The notes under the pieces were generated by a model. It was not told the origin of the DNA and did not search any database. It was given only the letters and a program-made list of their open reading frames with translations. Both the position numbers and the translations under genes were made by a program. This document shows positions 34,311 to 42,943 of a stretch of 64,000 nucleotides of DNA, piece after piece (position 1 is the first letter of the stretch; the number at the start of each line of letters is the position of its first letter). This DNA comes from an uncultured Clostridia bacterium (GTDB taxonomy: Bacteria > Bacillota > Clostridia > Peptostreptococcales > Anaerovoracaceae), in contig CAKQOW010000002.1 in NCBI GenBank assembly GCA_934256595.1, positions 1-64,000 of the forward strand, written 5' to 3'.

Positions 34311-35453
34311 CTATCTGAAAGTTCCCAGTTTCCTAAACCGCCTGACTATAGCCGTAAGGTTTTCGAGAACATAGTCCATTTCCTCTATGGTATTAAACTC
34401 ACTGAAGCTGAATCTCAGCGTACCTTCGATTTCCTTATCTGTAAGGCCTATAGCCTTGAGCACATGGCTCTGTCCGTGTTTGTTCGAAGAGCAGGCCGAG
34501 CCTGTCGATACATATATACCGCAGTCTTCAAGCATATGCAGCAGCACCTCTCCTCTGGTACCCGGAAATGAAATATTAAGAACTGAGGGACAGCCGTCCT
34601 CGGGACTGTTTACTTTAATATCCGGAATACTGCCTCTGATGCCCTCAAGCAGATGCGCTCTTGCAGCTTTCATATTATCAGTTCTTGATTTCATATTGGT
34701 ATATGAGATATCCGCCGCTGCTCCAAAGCCTGCAATGGCAGGAACATTTTCGGTGCCGGATCTCATGTTTTTTTCCTGTCCTCCGCCCATTATATACGGA
34801 TTTACATTTACGCCCCTGCGAACATATATTGCGCCGATGCCTTTAGGGCCGTGTATCTTGTGACCGCTTACGGAAATCATATCAATATCCGTACCGCCTG
34901 CATTAATGTCCACCTTGCCGTATGACTGCACCGCATCTGAATGAAAAAGCGCGTTTCCCTTGAGCTTCGCTATTTCGGCTACAGGGTTGATACTTCCCAG
35001 CTCGTTGTTGACGTGCATAACTGATATAAGGATTGTGCGGTCGTTTACCTCGCTTTCAAGCTGCTCCATGTCTATGCAGCCTTTGCTGTCAGCATCAATA
35101 TAAACAACCTCAAATCCCTGTTTTTCCATATAGGCGCAGGGCTCCAGCACTGCAGGGTGCTCCGTCTTTGTGGTTATTATTCTGTTTCCCGCTCTCCGTT
35201 TGGACTGGGCGCCTCTGATGATTGCCATATTGTCTGCCTCTGTGCCGCCCGACGTAAAATATATTTCACCGGGTGAAACTCCTAGACCTTTTGCAACCGC
35301 TGCTCTTGCTTCCTTGACAGCTTTCTCGGCATTAAGACCAAGTCCGTGCAGTGATGACGGGTTGCCGTAGTCCTCTGTCATACACAAAACCGCCTTGTCT
35401 ACCGCTTCACGATAGGGTCTTGTGGTGGAGCTGTTGTCTAAATATACTATCAT
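34311..35453 (-). CDS. Cysteine desulfurase (NifS/IscS family), ThiI partner
   Basis: 380 residues, fold-type I PLP enzyme. PLP-binding Lys199 in SVSGHKIHGPKG, persulfide-forming Cys321 in STGSACSSNKHGQSHV and the cofactor motif FHSDAVQSYGK. The N-terminus YLDNSSTTRPYREAV is the NifS-type start. It takes sulfur from cysteine and, given its position, most likely passes it to ThiI for tRNA thiolation. Confidence 0.93.
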   Translation of the reverse strand: MIVYLDNSSTTRPYREAVDKAVLCMTEDYGNPSSLHGLGLNAEKAVKEARAAVAKGLGVSPGEIYFTSGGTEADNMAIIRGAQSKRRAGNRIITTKTEHPAVLEPCAYMEKQGFEVVYIDADSKGCIDMEQLESEVNDRTILISVMHVNNELGSINPVAEIAKLKGNALFHSDAVQSYGKVDINAGGTDIDMISVSGHKIHGPKGIGAIYVRRGVNVNPYIMGGGQEKNMRSGTENVPAIAGFGAAADISYTNMKSRTDNMKAARAHLLEGIRGSIPDIKVNSPEDGCPSVLNISFPGTRGEVLLHMLEDCGIYVSTGSACSSNKHGQSHVLKAIGLTDKEIEGTLRFSFSEFNTIEEMDYVLENLTAIVRRFRKLGTFR

Positions 35454-35465
35454 AATTTCCTCTTT

Positions 35466-35493
35466 AAAAACTTAAAGGGCAGTCTTGCTGCCC
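35466..35493 (-). terminator. Terminator after rny
   Basis: 6-bp stem GGGCAG/CTGCCC with loop of five (35477-35493), followed by TTTAAGTTTTT on the minus strand; the thiI pair would need read-through or its own promoter. Confidence 0.7.
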
Positions 35494-35501
35494 CTCGTCT
35501 G

Positions 35502-37049
35502 CTATTTTGCATAATCTGTAGCTCTTGTCTCTCTCAGAACATTTACTTTAATCTGTCCCGGATATTCAAGCTCTGATTCGATTTTTTTGGAAATCTCTCT
35601 TGCTAAGAATACGATTTCCTCGTCATTAACCTCGTCAGGTTTGGCGATAACTCTGATTTCTCTGCCGGCCTGTATAGCAAATGACTTGTCAACTCCCGGA
35701 GTTGTATTGGCTATATCCTCAAGCTTTTCGAGTCTCTGGATATATGTTTCAAGAGTTTCTCTTCTTGCTCCAGGTCTTGCAGCAGATAAAGCGTCGGCCG
35801 CCGCTACTAAAACGGCTTCCATTGTCTTTGGCTCATAATCGCCGTGATGCGCTGCCATACCGTCTATTACCGCCTGTGACTCCTTGTACTTCTTGAGAAG
35901 CTCCATACCAAGATCCACATGAGTACCTTCCTTTTCGTGGTCTACCGCTTTGCCTATGTCATGGAGAAGTCCTGCGCGCTTGGCAAGTCTTGTATCAAGA
36001 CCAAGCTCTCCGGCCATAAGTCCCGCAAGGTGCGCAACCTCGATTGAATGTTTAAGCACATTCTGTCCGTATGAAGTTCTGTATTTGAGTCTGCCCAGCA
36101 TTTTTACAAGCTCAGGGTGAAGATTGTGTATACCAACCTCAAATGTAGCCTGCTCACCGGCATCTTTGATAATAGCGTTTACTTCTTTCTGCGCTTTTTC
36201 GACTGTTTCTTCTATTCTTGCAGGGTGAATTCTGCCATCAACAATCAGCTTGGAAAGAGTAATTCTTGCGACTTCTCTTCTGACAGGGTCAAAGCCTGAA
36301 AGAATAACTGCCTCAGGTGTATCATCAATAATAAGGTCTATACCTGTCAGAGTTTCAATCGCTCTGATGTTACGTCCCTCTCTGCCGATAATTCTGCCCT
36401 TCATTTCGTCGTTAGGCAGCGGCACTACGGATACCGTACTCTCCGCAACGTGATCCGCCGCGCATCTCTGTATGGCTCCGGTAATGATTTCCTTGGCTTT
36501 CTTGTCAGCCTCTTCCTTAGCCTTGGCCTCTATGTCCTTAATCATAATAGAAGCCTCGTGTCTGATTTCCTTTTCGGTGTTGGCAAGAAGTATTTCCTTT
36601 GCCTCATCTACCGAGTAGCCGGAGATTTTTTCAAGCTCGGCCATTTCTCTTTCAATGACTTTATCAAGTTCCTTGCCTTTTTCGATAAGGTTGTGTTCCT
36701 TATTAGTAATGCTCTCTTCTTTTCTTTCGATGTTTTCAACCTTTTTGTCGATGTAGTCTTCCTTCTGATTTAATCTCTTTTCCTGACGCTGAAGCTCCCC
36801 TCTTCTCTCGCGAACGTCCCTTTCTGCTTCGCTACGCATTCTGTGGATTTCTTCCTTTGCCTCAAGGGTCATTTCTTTTTTAATTGTTTCTGCCTTGTTC
36901 TCGGCATCTAATACTAGATTTCTGGCTTTTGTTTCAGCACTTCCTATTGTCTTTTCAGCAATGTTTTTTCTTAGTATATAACCAACTAATAAACCAATGG
37001 CAAGGGCAAGAATACCAACGATGATAGCAACAATAATCACTGTCTTCAT
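35502..37049 (-). CDS. rny: Ribonuclease Y
   Basis: 515 residues, the usual RNase Y length. N-terminal membrane anchor (about 2-25), long charged coiled coil (about 30-190), KH domain (GRIIGREGRNIRAIETLTGID) and HD domain with GLLHDIGKAVDHEKEGTHVDLG and HHGDYEP. Membrane-bound endonuclease that starts mRNA decay. Divergent from rodA; RBS GGAGGG precedes the ATG. Confidence 0.97.
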   Translation of the reverse strand: MKTVIIVAIIVGILALAIGLLVGYILRKNIAEKTIGSAETKARNLVLDAENKAETIKKEMTLEAKEEIHRMRSEAERDVRERRGELQRQEKRLNQKEDYIDKKVENIERKEESITNKEHNLIEKGKELDKVIEREMAELEKISGYSVDEAKEILLANTEKEIRHEASIMIKDIEAKAKEEADKKAKEIITGAIQRCAADHVAESTVSVVPLPNDEMKGRIIGREGRNIRAIETLTGIDLIIDDTPEAVILSGFDPVRREVARITLSKLIVDGRIHPARIEETVEKAQKEVNAIIKDAGEQATFEVGIHNLHPELVKMLGRLKYRTSYGQNVLKHSIEVAHLAGLMAGELGLDTRLAKRAGLLHDIGKAVDHEKEGTHVDLGMELLKKYKESQAVIDGMAAHHGDYEPKTMEAVLVAAADALSAARPGARRETLETYIQRLEKLEDIANTTPGVDKSFAIQAGREIRVIAKPDEVNDEEIVFLAREISKKIESELEYPGQIKVNVLRETRATDYAK

Positions 37050-37146
37050 TGAAGCCCTCCTCTACTATAAATTTCTAATATAATCAATTAATCCCTGTAA
37101 ATTGCTATACGATTTACAGAAAAAGTCGCATTACAATAATTAAATC

Positions 37147-37176
37147 TTGATATATATTGACAAGGTATATTATAAT
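37147..37176 (+). promoter_or_regulatory. Sigma-A promoter of rodA
   Basis: -35 TTGATA (37147-37152), 18-base spacer, -10 TATAAT (37171-37176), about 40 bases before the ATG. Confidence 0.6.
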
Positions 37177-37215
37177 GGTTAAGTTAATAGTAGTCAAGCA
37201 AGAAGGGGATAAGGA

Positions 37216-38322
37216 ATGAATTATTTTCGCAGTCTTTTAAAAAACGCAGATAAAACGCTGCTTATACTGCCGGTTATATTCGCAGTAATAAGTATACTGA
37301 TGATAAGCAGCACATATTATGACAACGGGTTTGTACTTTCAAAATCCGTAATTGTGCAGGCTGCAGCCTATGTGCTGGGGTTTGCGTGCATGTTTTTTCT
37401 GATGTATATAGACTATCAGTTTTTTGTAACTATCGAGAAGCCTCTTTATATAGGCTCCATACTGTTTCTGCTTACGGTATATATTCCGGGACTGGGCTAT
37501 GAGCAGTTCGGGGCAAGATCATGGATTAATCTGGGGTTCACAACTTTCCAGCCGTCTGAGATAGTCAAGATTACATTTGTGCTTCTGTTTGCAATGTATC
37601 TTGCAAGAAACAGACAGTCCATGCAGTATTTCAAGGGCTTCATCAAGGCATTCTTATATGCGGCTCCGTTTATAGCAATCATTGCCAAGGAGGATATGGG
37701 TTCGGGACTTGTATTCTGCTCCATATGGATACTTATGGTGTTCTTCGGCGGTATAGATTACAAGATATTATACAGGACAGCTCTCGCATTTATAGTTTCA
37801 CTGCCGATACTGTTCAGGTTCCTGGACGATTATCAGAAGCAGAGAATAACGGCGTTCCTGCACCCCGATGATACGAGTATAGAGGCGACTTATCAGGTAA
37901 TGCAGGCCAAGACGGCAATAGGTTCCGGCGGATTTTTCGGCAAGGGTCTGTTTCAGGGCGATCTTAAAACCCTTGACTTCCTGCCGGTTCAGACCTCAGA
38001 CTTCATATATGCCGTAATATGCGAGGAGTTCGGCTTTCTCGGAGGGTTTATAGTAATATGTCTTTATGCCGTATTTATATACAGGACAGCTCTCACCTGT
38101 CATCTGGCGGGAGATTTGTACAGCGGACTTATCGTTGCGGGATTTCTCGGAATGTTCGTATTCCAGATATTTGAGAATATCGGCATGACCATGGGCGTAA
38201 TGCCTGTAACGGGCATCACACTTCCGTTTATATCCTACGGGGGCTCGTCCATTGTGTCCAATATGATGGCTCTCGGACTGATACTCAACGTAAATGTAAG
38301 AAGCAATTTATATAACTATTAA
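37216..38322 (+). CDS. rodA: SEDS peptidoglycan glycosyltransferase, RodA type
   Basis: 368 residues, about ten membrane helices. SEDS motifs are all visible: GARSWINLGFTTFQPSEIVKI, KEDMGSG (containing the catalytic Asp), FLPVQTSDFIYAVICEEFGF (RodA signature) and the C-terminal MGVMPVTGITLPFISYGGSS. It polymerises lipid II during wall elongation with a partner class B PBP, not encoded here. RBS AAGGGGATAAGGA precedes the ATG; a terminator hairpin separates it from the HAD gene. Confidence 0.9.
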   Translation: MNYFRSLLKNADKTLLILPVIFAVISILMISSTYYDNGFVLSKSVIVQAAAYVLGFACMFFLMYIDYQFFVTIEKPLYIGSILFLLTVYIPGLGYEQFGARSWINLGFTTFQPSEIVKITFVLLFAMYLARNRQSMQYFKGFIKAFLYAAPFIAIIAKEDMGSGLVFCSIWILMVFFGGIDYKILYRTALAFIVSLPILFRFLDDYQKQRITAFLHPDDTSIEATYQVMQAKTAIGSGGFFGKGLFQGDLKTLDFLPVQTSDFIYAVICEEFGFLGGFIVICLYAVFIYRTALTCHLAGDLYSGLIVAGFLGMFVFQIFENIGMTMGVMPVTGITLPFISYGGSSIVSNMMALGLILNVNVRSNLYNY

Positions 38323-38350
38323 AAAATCGCCCATGTGGCGATTTTACTTT
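38323..38350 (+). terminator. Terminator between rodA and the HAD gene
   Basis: 9-bp stem AAAATCGCC/GGCGATTTT with five-base loop (38323-38345), then TTTTACTTT; the HAD gene's RBS GGAGGT follows at once. Confidence 0.75.
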
Positions 38351-38360
38351 GGAGGTAATT

Positions 38361-38990
38361 ATGTACGATACAGTAATTTTTGATATGGACGGCACGCTTT
38401 TAGATACTCTCGATGATTTAACTTCTGCCGTAAATCATACTCTGAAGCAGTATAACTATCCTGTTCACACAAAAGAAGAAGTGCGCACGTTTATAGGAAA
38501 CGGCATCAGCAGACTTATGAAAAATGCCACACCGGACGACATAGACGATGAAACCTTTGACAGAGTGTTTCACTCATTCAAGGAATACTACACAGCCCAC
38601 CCGGTTATACACACAGAGCCTTTTTCAGGTATTTTGCCTATGCTCAAAGTCCTGCAGCAGAAGGGCATAAAAACAGCCATAGTATCAAACAAGAATATTG
38701 AAGCCGTAAAGGTTCTCAGCGAACACTTCTTCGGCGACTACATCAAAATAGCCATAGGTGAAAAGGACGGCATAAGAAGAAAGCCTTACCCGGACACTCT
38801 GTTTGAGGCTATGAGGCTTTTAGACGCAGGTAAAACTCTCTATGTTGGTGACTCTGTTGTAGACAAGCAGACAGCAGATAATGCAGGTGTTGACTGCGTG
38901 CTTGTACGCTGGGGCTACGGCATTGACATTGACAGCCTGCACCCGACCGCTATAATAGATAAGCCCGATGAGCTTTTAGATATGCTGTAA
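38361..38990 (+). CDS. HAD-superfamily phosphatase (Gph/PpaX-like)
   Basis: 209 residues from the ATG at 38361 (MYDTVIFDMDGTLLDT), chosen for RBS GGAGGT 5 bases upstream. HAD motifs: nucleophile DMDGT, VSNK (motif II Ser), RKPYPD (motif III Lys) and YVGDSVVDKQTADNAG (motif IV). The helical cap after motif I is typical of phosphoglycolate phosphatase and pyrophosphatase PpaX; the substrate cannot be fixed from sequence. Confidence 0.88.
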   Translation: MYDTVIFDMDGTLLDTLDDLTSAVNHTLKQYNYPVHTKEEVRTFIGNGISRLMKNATPDDIDDETFDRVFHSFKEYYTAHPVIHTEPFSGILPMLKVLQQKGIKTAIVSNKNIEAVKVLSEHFFGDYIKIAIGEKDGIRRKPYPDTLFEAMRLLDAGKTLYVGDSVVDKQTADNAGVDCVLVRWGYGIDIDSLHPTAIIDKPDELLDML

Positions 38991-39102
38991 ATTTTAAATA
39001 TATCACAAAAATTTAATATATATGTTTTCTATTTTGTCAAGCCCCTTAAAAATGTTGGAATTTCAATAGTCAAATCATTACAAATTTATTTTATAAAAGG
39101 AA

Positions 39103-39131
39103 TTGACGGTAAAAACAGGGTGTGCTAAAAT
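39103..39131 (+). promoter_or_regulatory. Sigma-A promoter of the Rpn copy 2 leader
   Basis: -35 TTGACG (39103-39108), 17-base spacer, -10 TAAAAT (39126-39131); predicted start near 39138. Confidence 0.65.
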
Positions 39132-39137
39132 GGTAGC

Positions 39138-39240
39138 ATAGAAAATTTTTAAAGACGCACAGATAAGCCGTTTAGGCTGAATTAAGTTTCAGCTTAAGCG
39201 GTTTTTTTTACTGTGCGTTTTTTGATTTCAGGAAATCAAA
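39138..39240 (+). promoter_or_regulatory. Structured leader with nested terminators ahead of Rpn copy 2
   Basis: About 100 bases between the promoter and the RBS. A 14-bp stem (39168-39181 with 39188-39201) is followed by eight Ts (39202-39209), an unmistakable intrinsic terminator. An outer 7-bp stem CGCACAG/CTGTGCG (39156-39162, 39211-39217) is followed by six Ts. A third dyad TTTGATTTC/GAAATCAAA (39221-39229, 39232-39240) ends just before the RBS (AGGAGG). The gene can therefore be expressed only by terminator read-through. The element may be an attenuator or a small RNA of about 70 bases. Confidence 0.7.
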
Positions 39241-39258
39241 GAACAGGAGGATAAACAG

Positions 39259-40119
39259 ATGAAAGCAGAAAAAGCTAAAGTAAACAGAGAATTTAAAGAC
39301 GGTATGTTCAGAACTCTCTTTAATGACAAAGAGAAGATGCTGGAGCTCTACAATGCAGTAAGTGATGAGCAAATAGGAAAGGAGGCAATAGATGATATTG
39401 AAACACTTACAATCGAAACACCCCTCTACATTGGTAGCAGAAATGACCTTGCTTTTTTAATTGACGGTAAGTCTATGTTCTTCTGCGAGCAGCAGTCAAC
39501 CAGATCAGGAAATATGGCGCTCAGAATGTCATCATATTTCGGTAAGACTTTAGATATGATGTTTGGTTCAGAAATATACGGAACAAGGAAACTGAAAATG
39601 GCTCCACCCTCATTTTTCGTTCTTGTTTTCGGAGATAAAGACACGCCTGAGCTTCAGGTAGAGCCGCTTTCAAAGCACTTTACAGAAGATGCACCTGAAA
39701 ATTCAATAGAACTGGTGGTAAATGTATATAATATATGTTATTCTGAAAACAACAGATTACTGAAAAGAAGCAAGACGCTTAGGGAATACAGTATGTTCAT
39801 ATCATATGTAAATGAAAATCTTGATAAAGGTATGGACCTTGAAGATGCTGTATCTGCTTCGGTAAAGAGGGCAAAAAGCGAAGGTATTCTTGTGGATTTT
39901 CTTAATAAGTATGCGGTGGAGGTTGAAGGTATGCTTACGGGAATAACAGTAGAGAAATATGGAGAGGTTATGAAGAAAGAGGGGTTTGAAGATGGTGAAG
40001 CTTCTGGCAGAGCAGCAGAGAAAATTGAAATGGCCAAGGCGATGAAAGCTGACAATGAGCCTTTAGAGAAAATAACTAAGTATACCGGTTTATCTATAGA
40101 GGATATAGATAGGCTATAG
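39259..40119 (+). CDS. Rpn family nuclease / PD-(D/E)XK putative transposase (copy 2)
   Basis: 286 residues, paralogue of 22884-23801: NREFKDGMFRTLFNDKEKMLELYN, RNDLAFLIDGKSMFFCEQQST (nuclease core) and a C-terminus EKITKYTGLSIEDIDRL nearly the same as copy 1. The middle Gly/Glu repeat is shorter (GFEDGEASGRAAEKIEMAKAM). Probable DNA endonuclease of the Rpn group. The gene stands behind a terminator-containing leader and is followed by a bidirectional terminator. Confidence 0.85.
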   Translation: MKAEKAKVNREFKDGMFRTLFNDKEKMLELYNAVSDEQIGKEAIDDIETLTIETPLYIGSRNDLAFLIDGKSMFFCEQQSTRSGNMALRMSSYFGKTLDMMFGSEIYGTRKLKMAPPSFFVLVFGDKDTPELQVEPLSKHFTEDAPENSIELVVNVYNICYSENNRLLKRSKTLREYSMFISYVNENLDKGMDLEDAVSASVKRAKSEGILVDFLNKYAVEVEGMLTGITVEKYGEVMKKEGFEDGEASGRAAEKIEMAKAMKADNEPLEKITKYTGLSIEDIDRL

Positions 40120-40126
40120 TTACAAA

Positions 40127-40166
40127 AACCACGGTGATAATTTTTCCTCTTCACTGTGGTTTCTTT
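40127..40166 (+). terminator. Bidirectional terminator between Rpn copy 2 and the nucleotidyltransferase gene
   Basis: 11-bp stem (40127-40137 with 40151-40161, one G-T pair). Plus-strand tail TTCTTTAT; on the minus strand GGTTTTTGT follows, so it can also end the convergent gene. Confidence 0.8.
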
Positions 40167-40515
40167 ATATAGTTAATTCTATCCCCTCATTTTCAATATT
40201 TTTATAATACGGAAGCGCCTCTTTGTATTCTTTGTATTCATCATATGGTATAACTACCGGGGATAATATCGTTTCATACTCAAGTTCAAGTTCCTGCGAG
40301 CGTTCCCAAATAAGCTTTAGTTTCTCCTGCAGATCTTCTCTGTTTCCCCTCACTATTGCTGCAATATCCACATCAGAATTTTCATCATAATCACCACGTG
40401 CATAGGAACCGTAAAGTAATATTTGCACTACATCAGCCCCATAAACCTCCTTATATGCTGCAGCCAATTCAGATAAAATAATATTCAAATCATTTTTTGA
40501 ACACATATCCTGCAA
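40165..40515 (-). CDS. Minimal nucleotidyltransferase (MNT) domain protein
   Basis: 116 residues. The active-site pattern LYGSYARGDYDENSDVDIAAIV gives G-S plus D-x-D with the third acidic residue in the later ETILSPVVIP strand, as in MntA/MNT proteins. MNT proteins usually pair with a HEPN toxin, which they inactivate by AMPylation, but no HEPN gene adjoins it here. It is upstream-adjacent on the same strand to the membrane-protein array, 15 bases after its last gene, so it may be cotranscribed. Resistance-type nucleotidyltransfer is less likely given the size. Confidence 0.8.
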   Translation of the reverse strand: MQDMCSKNDLNIILSELAAAYKEVYGADVVQILLYGSYARGDYDENSDVDIAAIVRGNREDLQEKLKLIWERSQELELEYETILSPVVIPYDEYKEYKEALPYYKNIENEGIELTI

Positions 40516-40530
40516 TCTACTTTCTGATTT

Positions 40531-41388
40531 TTATACCAATAACCCGTTTTCTTCTGCGCTGTCTAATATAAGGTTGCGGATATATTCCAGTCTGTCCTTA
40601 CTCATATTAAGATGTGTTTCCGCACATTCCGAAGTTTCAAGATACAGTGCATTTTCAGACTCAGAGGATATAATCCTGTCACAGTCAAACAGGCTTCCGC
40701 CCCTGCTGTCATATTCGGTGGTCTTCCTCTTGCTGATATTATACTTTGCAGTAATCTCAGCTTCCCTGTTCCCGTCTTTTGAAAACCCGGAGCTATCCAG
40801 TCTGCATATGTCCATATCCATATAAACATCACCGTTTTTTACCTCGTATATTCTAAAGTCTATACGGTTTTTATCGCCAAGCTCCGGAAAAATACCGGCA
40901 TCGTATATATATCCGCTGCATTCACCATTTTCACCGTCATAAAAGACAATCATATTTTCAATATCGTCCTCATAATTACTGATATATCCTGCTTTGATAC
41001 CGTAATCAGTTTTTTTAATGTCAACGCTCTCCGCCCTGTAGATTATCCCAAGCAGTACACTGCATCTGACCTCTGCCGTATATTCACCGCCTGAACAGCT
41101 ATAATAGTATATATTTCCGTAATCAGCACGTCTGCTGTTTTCTGCCTGCTCATATGCATATTCGGAAAGCATATCTTTTTCCACAGAGGCAGATCCTTTA
41201 TCATTATTACCCCTCTTAACTGTATACTGTGCTATGTACTCAGCATCCTCGCAGCCTGCTTTTTCAAGAGCTTCATGTGCTGCTTTATCTGGGCTGAAAT
41301 GCATATCAAACAGCAGAGGAAGCACTGCAAGAAGCACGATAACTATAGTGGTATTTCTTATTATTTTTTGTATTCTGCTAAGCTTCAT
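40531..41388 (-). CDS. Tandem array membrane protein, copy 4
   Basis: 285 residues; family not recognised. A short basic N-terminus (MKLSRIQKIIRNTT) and one membrane helix ending PLLFDMHF (about 13-32) are followed by the shared segment KAAHEALEKAGCEDAEYIAQY, then a divergent extracytoplasmic domain with VRCSVLLGIIYRAESVDIKKTD, matching the G-[FV]-[LV]-[YF]-[KR]-A-E motif of the other copies. The C-terminus is the most divergent (HLNMSKDRLEYIRN). It overlaps copy 3 by 4 bases (ATGA). The first 150 bases are nearly identical to copy 3, evidence for recent duplication. Possibly a secreted-facing sensor or stress protein under PadR control. Confidence 0.8.
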   Translation of the reverse strand: MKLSRIQKIIRNTTIVIVLLAVLPLLFDMHFSPDKAAHEALEKAGCEDAEYIAQYTVKRGNNDKGSASVEKDMLSEYAYEQAENSRRADYGNIYYYSCSGGEYTAEVRCSVLLGIIYRAESVDIKKTDYGIKAGYISNYEDDIENMIVFYDGENGECSGYIYDAGIFPELGDKNRIDFRIYEVKNGDVYMDMDICRLDSSGFSKDGNREAEITAKYNISKRKTTEYDSRGGSLFDCDRIISSESENALYLETSECAETHLNMSKDRLEYIRNLILDSAEENGLLV

Positions 41389-42110
41389 CTGCTACTCTCC
41401 TCCTGCATATATGCAGCTATTTCATGATACAGTTCATTACATATTTCCTTTGCTCTTTTTTCTGTTATTTTCATAGAACCTGTCGCTGCAATTTTTCCGT
41501 TTTCAAGTATTTCACCTTTTGTTTCCTTACATGATAAAAGCTCATTTGTACTCATATTCATCAGTATTTCACTTCCGCCGTCATCGTCACCGTAAACGGA
41601 TTTGCAGACAGCTATATACAGCATATCCTCATCATTTTCATTCCGGTAAAGCTCTGCCCTGCAGGAGCAGTCGTCTGTCTGCCCGTTTGTAAATTCTTTA
41701 AATCTGCCTGATATATTACACAGAACTGTTTTTCTGTTTTCATCAGTTTCTCTGATATCCTTTATTTTAACGTACCTGTCGCATCTTTTTATTTCAGCAT
41801 TTTCTGCTTTAAACAGAAAGCCGAAGTATCTTTTATACGGAACTGCCGCAACGTATTCAGCGCCCCCGTTTTTACAGGAATAATAAATTTCACTGTTTAT
41901 GCTTTCGTTAATCATGCTAAGCAGCTTTTCAGAATAAACCACCTCATACCGCGCTATGTACTCAGCATCCTCGCAGCCTGCTTTTTCAAGGACTTTCACA
42001 GCCGCTTTATCTGCGCTGAAATGCATATCAAACAGCAGAGGAAGCGCTGCAATAAGTACGATAACTATCGCCGTATTTCTTATTATCTTTTGAGTTCTGC
42101 TAAGTTTCAT
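41385..42110 (-). CDS. Tandem array membrane protein, copy 3
   Basis: 241 residues, the shortest copy. N-terminus MKLSRTQKIIRNTAIVIVLIAALPLLFDMHF (membrane helix about 12-30, shown here as two parts: MKLSRTQKIIRN and the hydrophobic stretch), then KAGCEDAEYIARYE, the GFLFKAENAEI motif, GSEILMNMSTNELLSCKE and the C-terminal ITEKRAKEICNELYHEIAAY. These last two motifs are shared with copies 1 and 2. No enzymatic motif is visible. It begins 2 bases after copy 2 and overlaps copy 4. Confidence 0.8.
   Translation of the reverse strand: MKLSRTQKIIRNTAIVIVLIAALPLLFDMHFSADKAAVKVLEKAGCEDAEYIARYEVVYSEKLLSMINESINSEIYYSCKNGGAEYVAAVPYKRYFGFLFKAENAEIKRCDRYVKIKDIRETDENRKTVLCNISGRFKEFTNGQTDDCSCRAELYRNENDEDMLYIAVCKSVYGDDDGGSEILMNMSTNELLSCKETKGEILENGKIAATGSMKITEKRAKEICNELYHEIAAYMQEESSR
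41953..41990. repeat. 38-base direct repeat between copies 3 and 4 (other copy 41231-41268)
   Basis: The 38 bases at 41231-41268 are identical to 41953-41990, both coding for the KAGCEDAEYIA segment. Flanking sequence towards each start codon is also very similar, marking a recent tandem duplication and a possible recombination site. Confidence 0.9.
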
Positions 42111-42112
42111 CT

Positions 42113-42943
42113 TTACTGCTCTCCGATTTCTTTTTTGACCTCATTATATGCCGCCCTGCATATTTCCTCTGCACGCTTTGGTGTCAGCCTCATTGATGTT
42201 TCGGCGCTTCTCCTTACCTTTCCCGACAGGGTCTCGCTTCTGTCCTTTTGAAGCCTGTATCGTCCTCTGTAGCGGCTCCACCTGAAGCCGTCTGTAAAGC
42301 TGAGATTTTCAAGTTTTCCCGAAGTCATATTCATAACAATATCAGCGCCTGCATTGGCTGTTATAAGGCCGCCGAAATCAGTCCTGTATACTGACAGACT
42401 TAATATTTCATCACCTGACTCATCGGTTTTTATAACTGCTTCTGCTTTGTTTGTCCCTGCAAATTCATCAAGATTTATATTTTCCAGTTCCGCCGTTATA
42501 TCGCCTGTATTCTTATCATATTTCACTGATATATTTTCATAAGATATATTCCTGCATTCTTTTATGTCATAATCCTTGCCCGCCCTGTACAGAAATCCCA
42601 TATATTTTTTGTAGGAAACAGCTATTATATATTTCCTGCCGCCGTCTGTATACCTGTAATATGCCGCGCTCTCTATGTCTGACATACTCCCTGCATTTGT
42701 TGCTCTGTTATATGCCTCTTCGTTATCTGCAGTATTGTATGAGTATTCCTCATATTTAACAAGACAGGGAATTTCCTCATAATATCCGGTAAATTCAGCA
42801 TCATGGCAGCCTGCCTTGTCAAGTATCTCCTGCGCTGCCGCATCTCTTTCAAAATGCATATCAAGCAGCAACGGCAGTACTGCAAGAAGTGCAATAACTA
42901 TTGCCGTATTCCTTATTGTCTTTTGCGTTCTGGTCAGCTTCAT
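42113..42943 (-). CDS. Tandem array membrane protein, copy 2
   Basis: 276 residues with the same plan as its neighbours: MKLTRTQKTIRN, one helix ending PLLLDMHF, the segment AAQEILDKAGCHDAEFTGYYE, the motif YKKYMGFLYRAGKDYDIKEC, GADIVMNMTSGKLENLS and LTPKRAEEICRAAYNEV at the C-terminus. The ATG follows GGAGGGAATAG, a clear RBS, and its first 83 bases overlap the 3' end of copy 1 in another frame. Function unknown. Confidence 0.8.
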   Translation of the reverse strand: MKLTRTQKTIRNTAIVIALLAVLPLLLDMHFERDAAAQEILDKAGCHDAEFTGYYEEIPCLVKYEEYSYNTADNEEAYNRATNAGSMSDIESAAYYRYTDGGRKYIIAVSYKKYMGFLYRAGKDYDIKECRNISYENISVKYDKNTGDITAELENINLDEFAGTNKAEAVIKTDESGDEILSLSVYRTDFGGLITANAGADIVMNMTSGKLENLSFTDGFRWSRYRGRYRLQKDRSETLSGKVRRSAETSMRLTPKRAEEICRAAYNEVKKEIGEQ

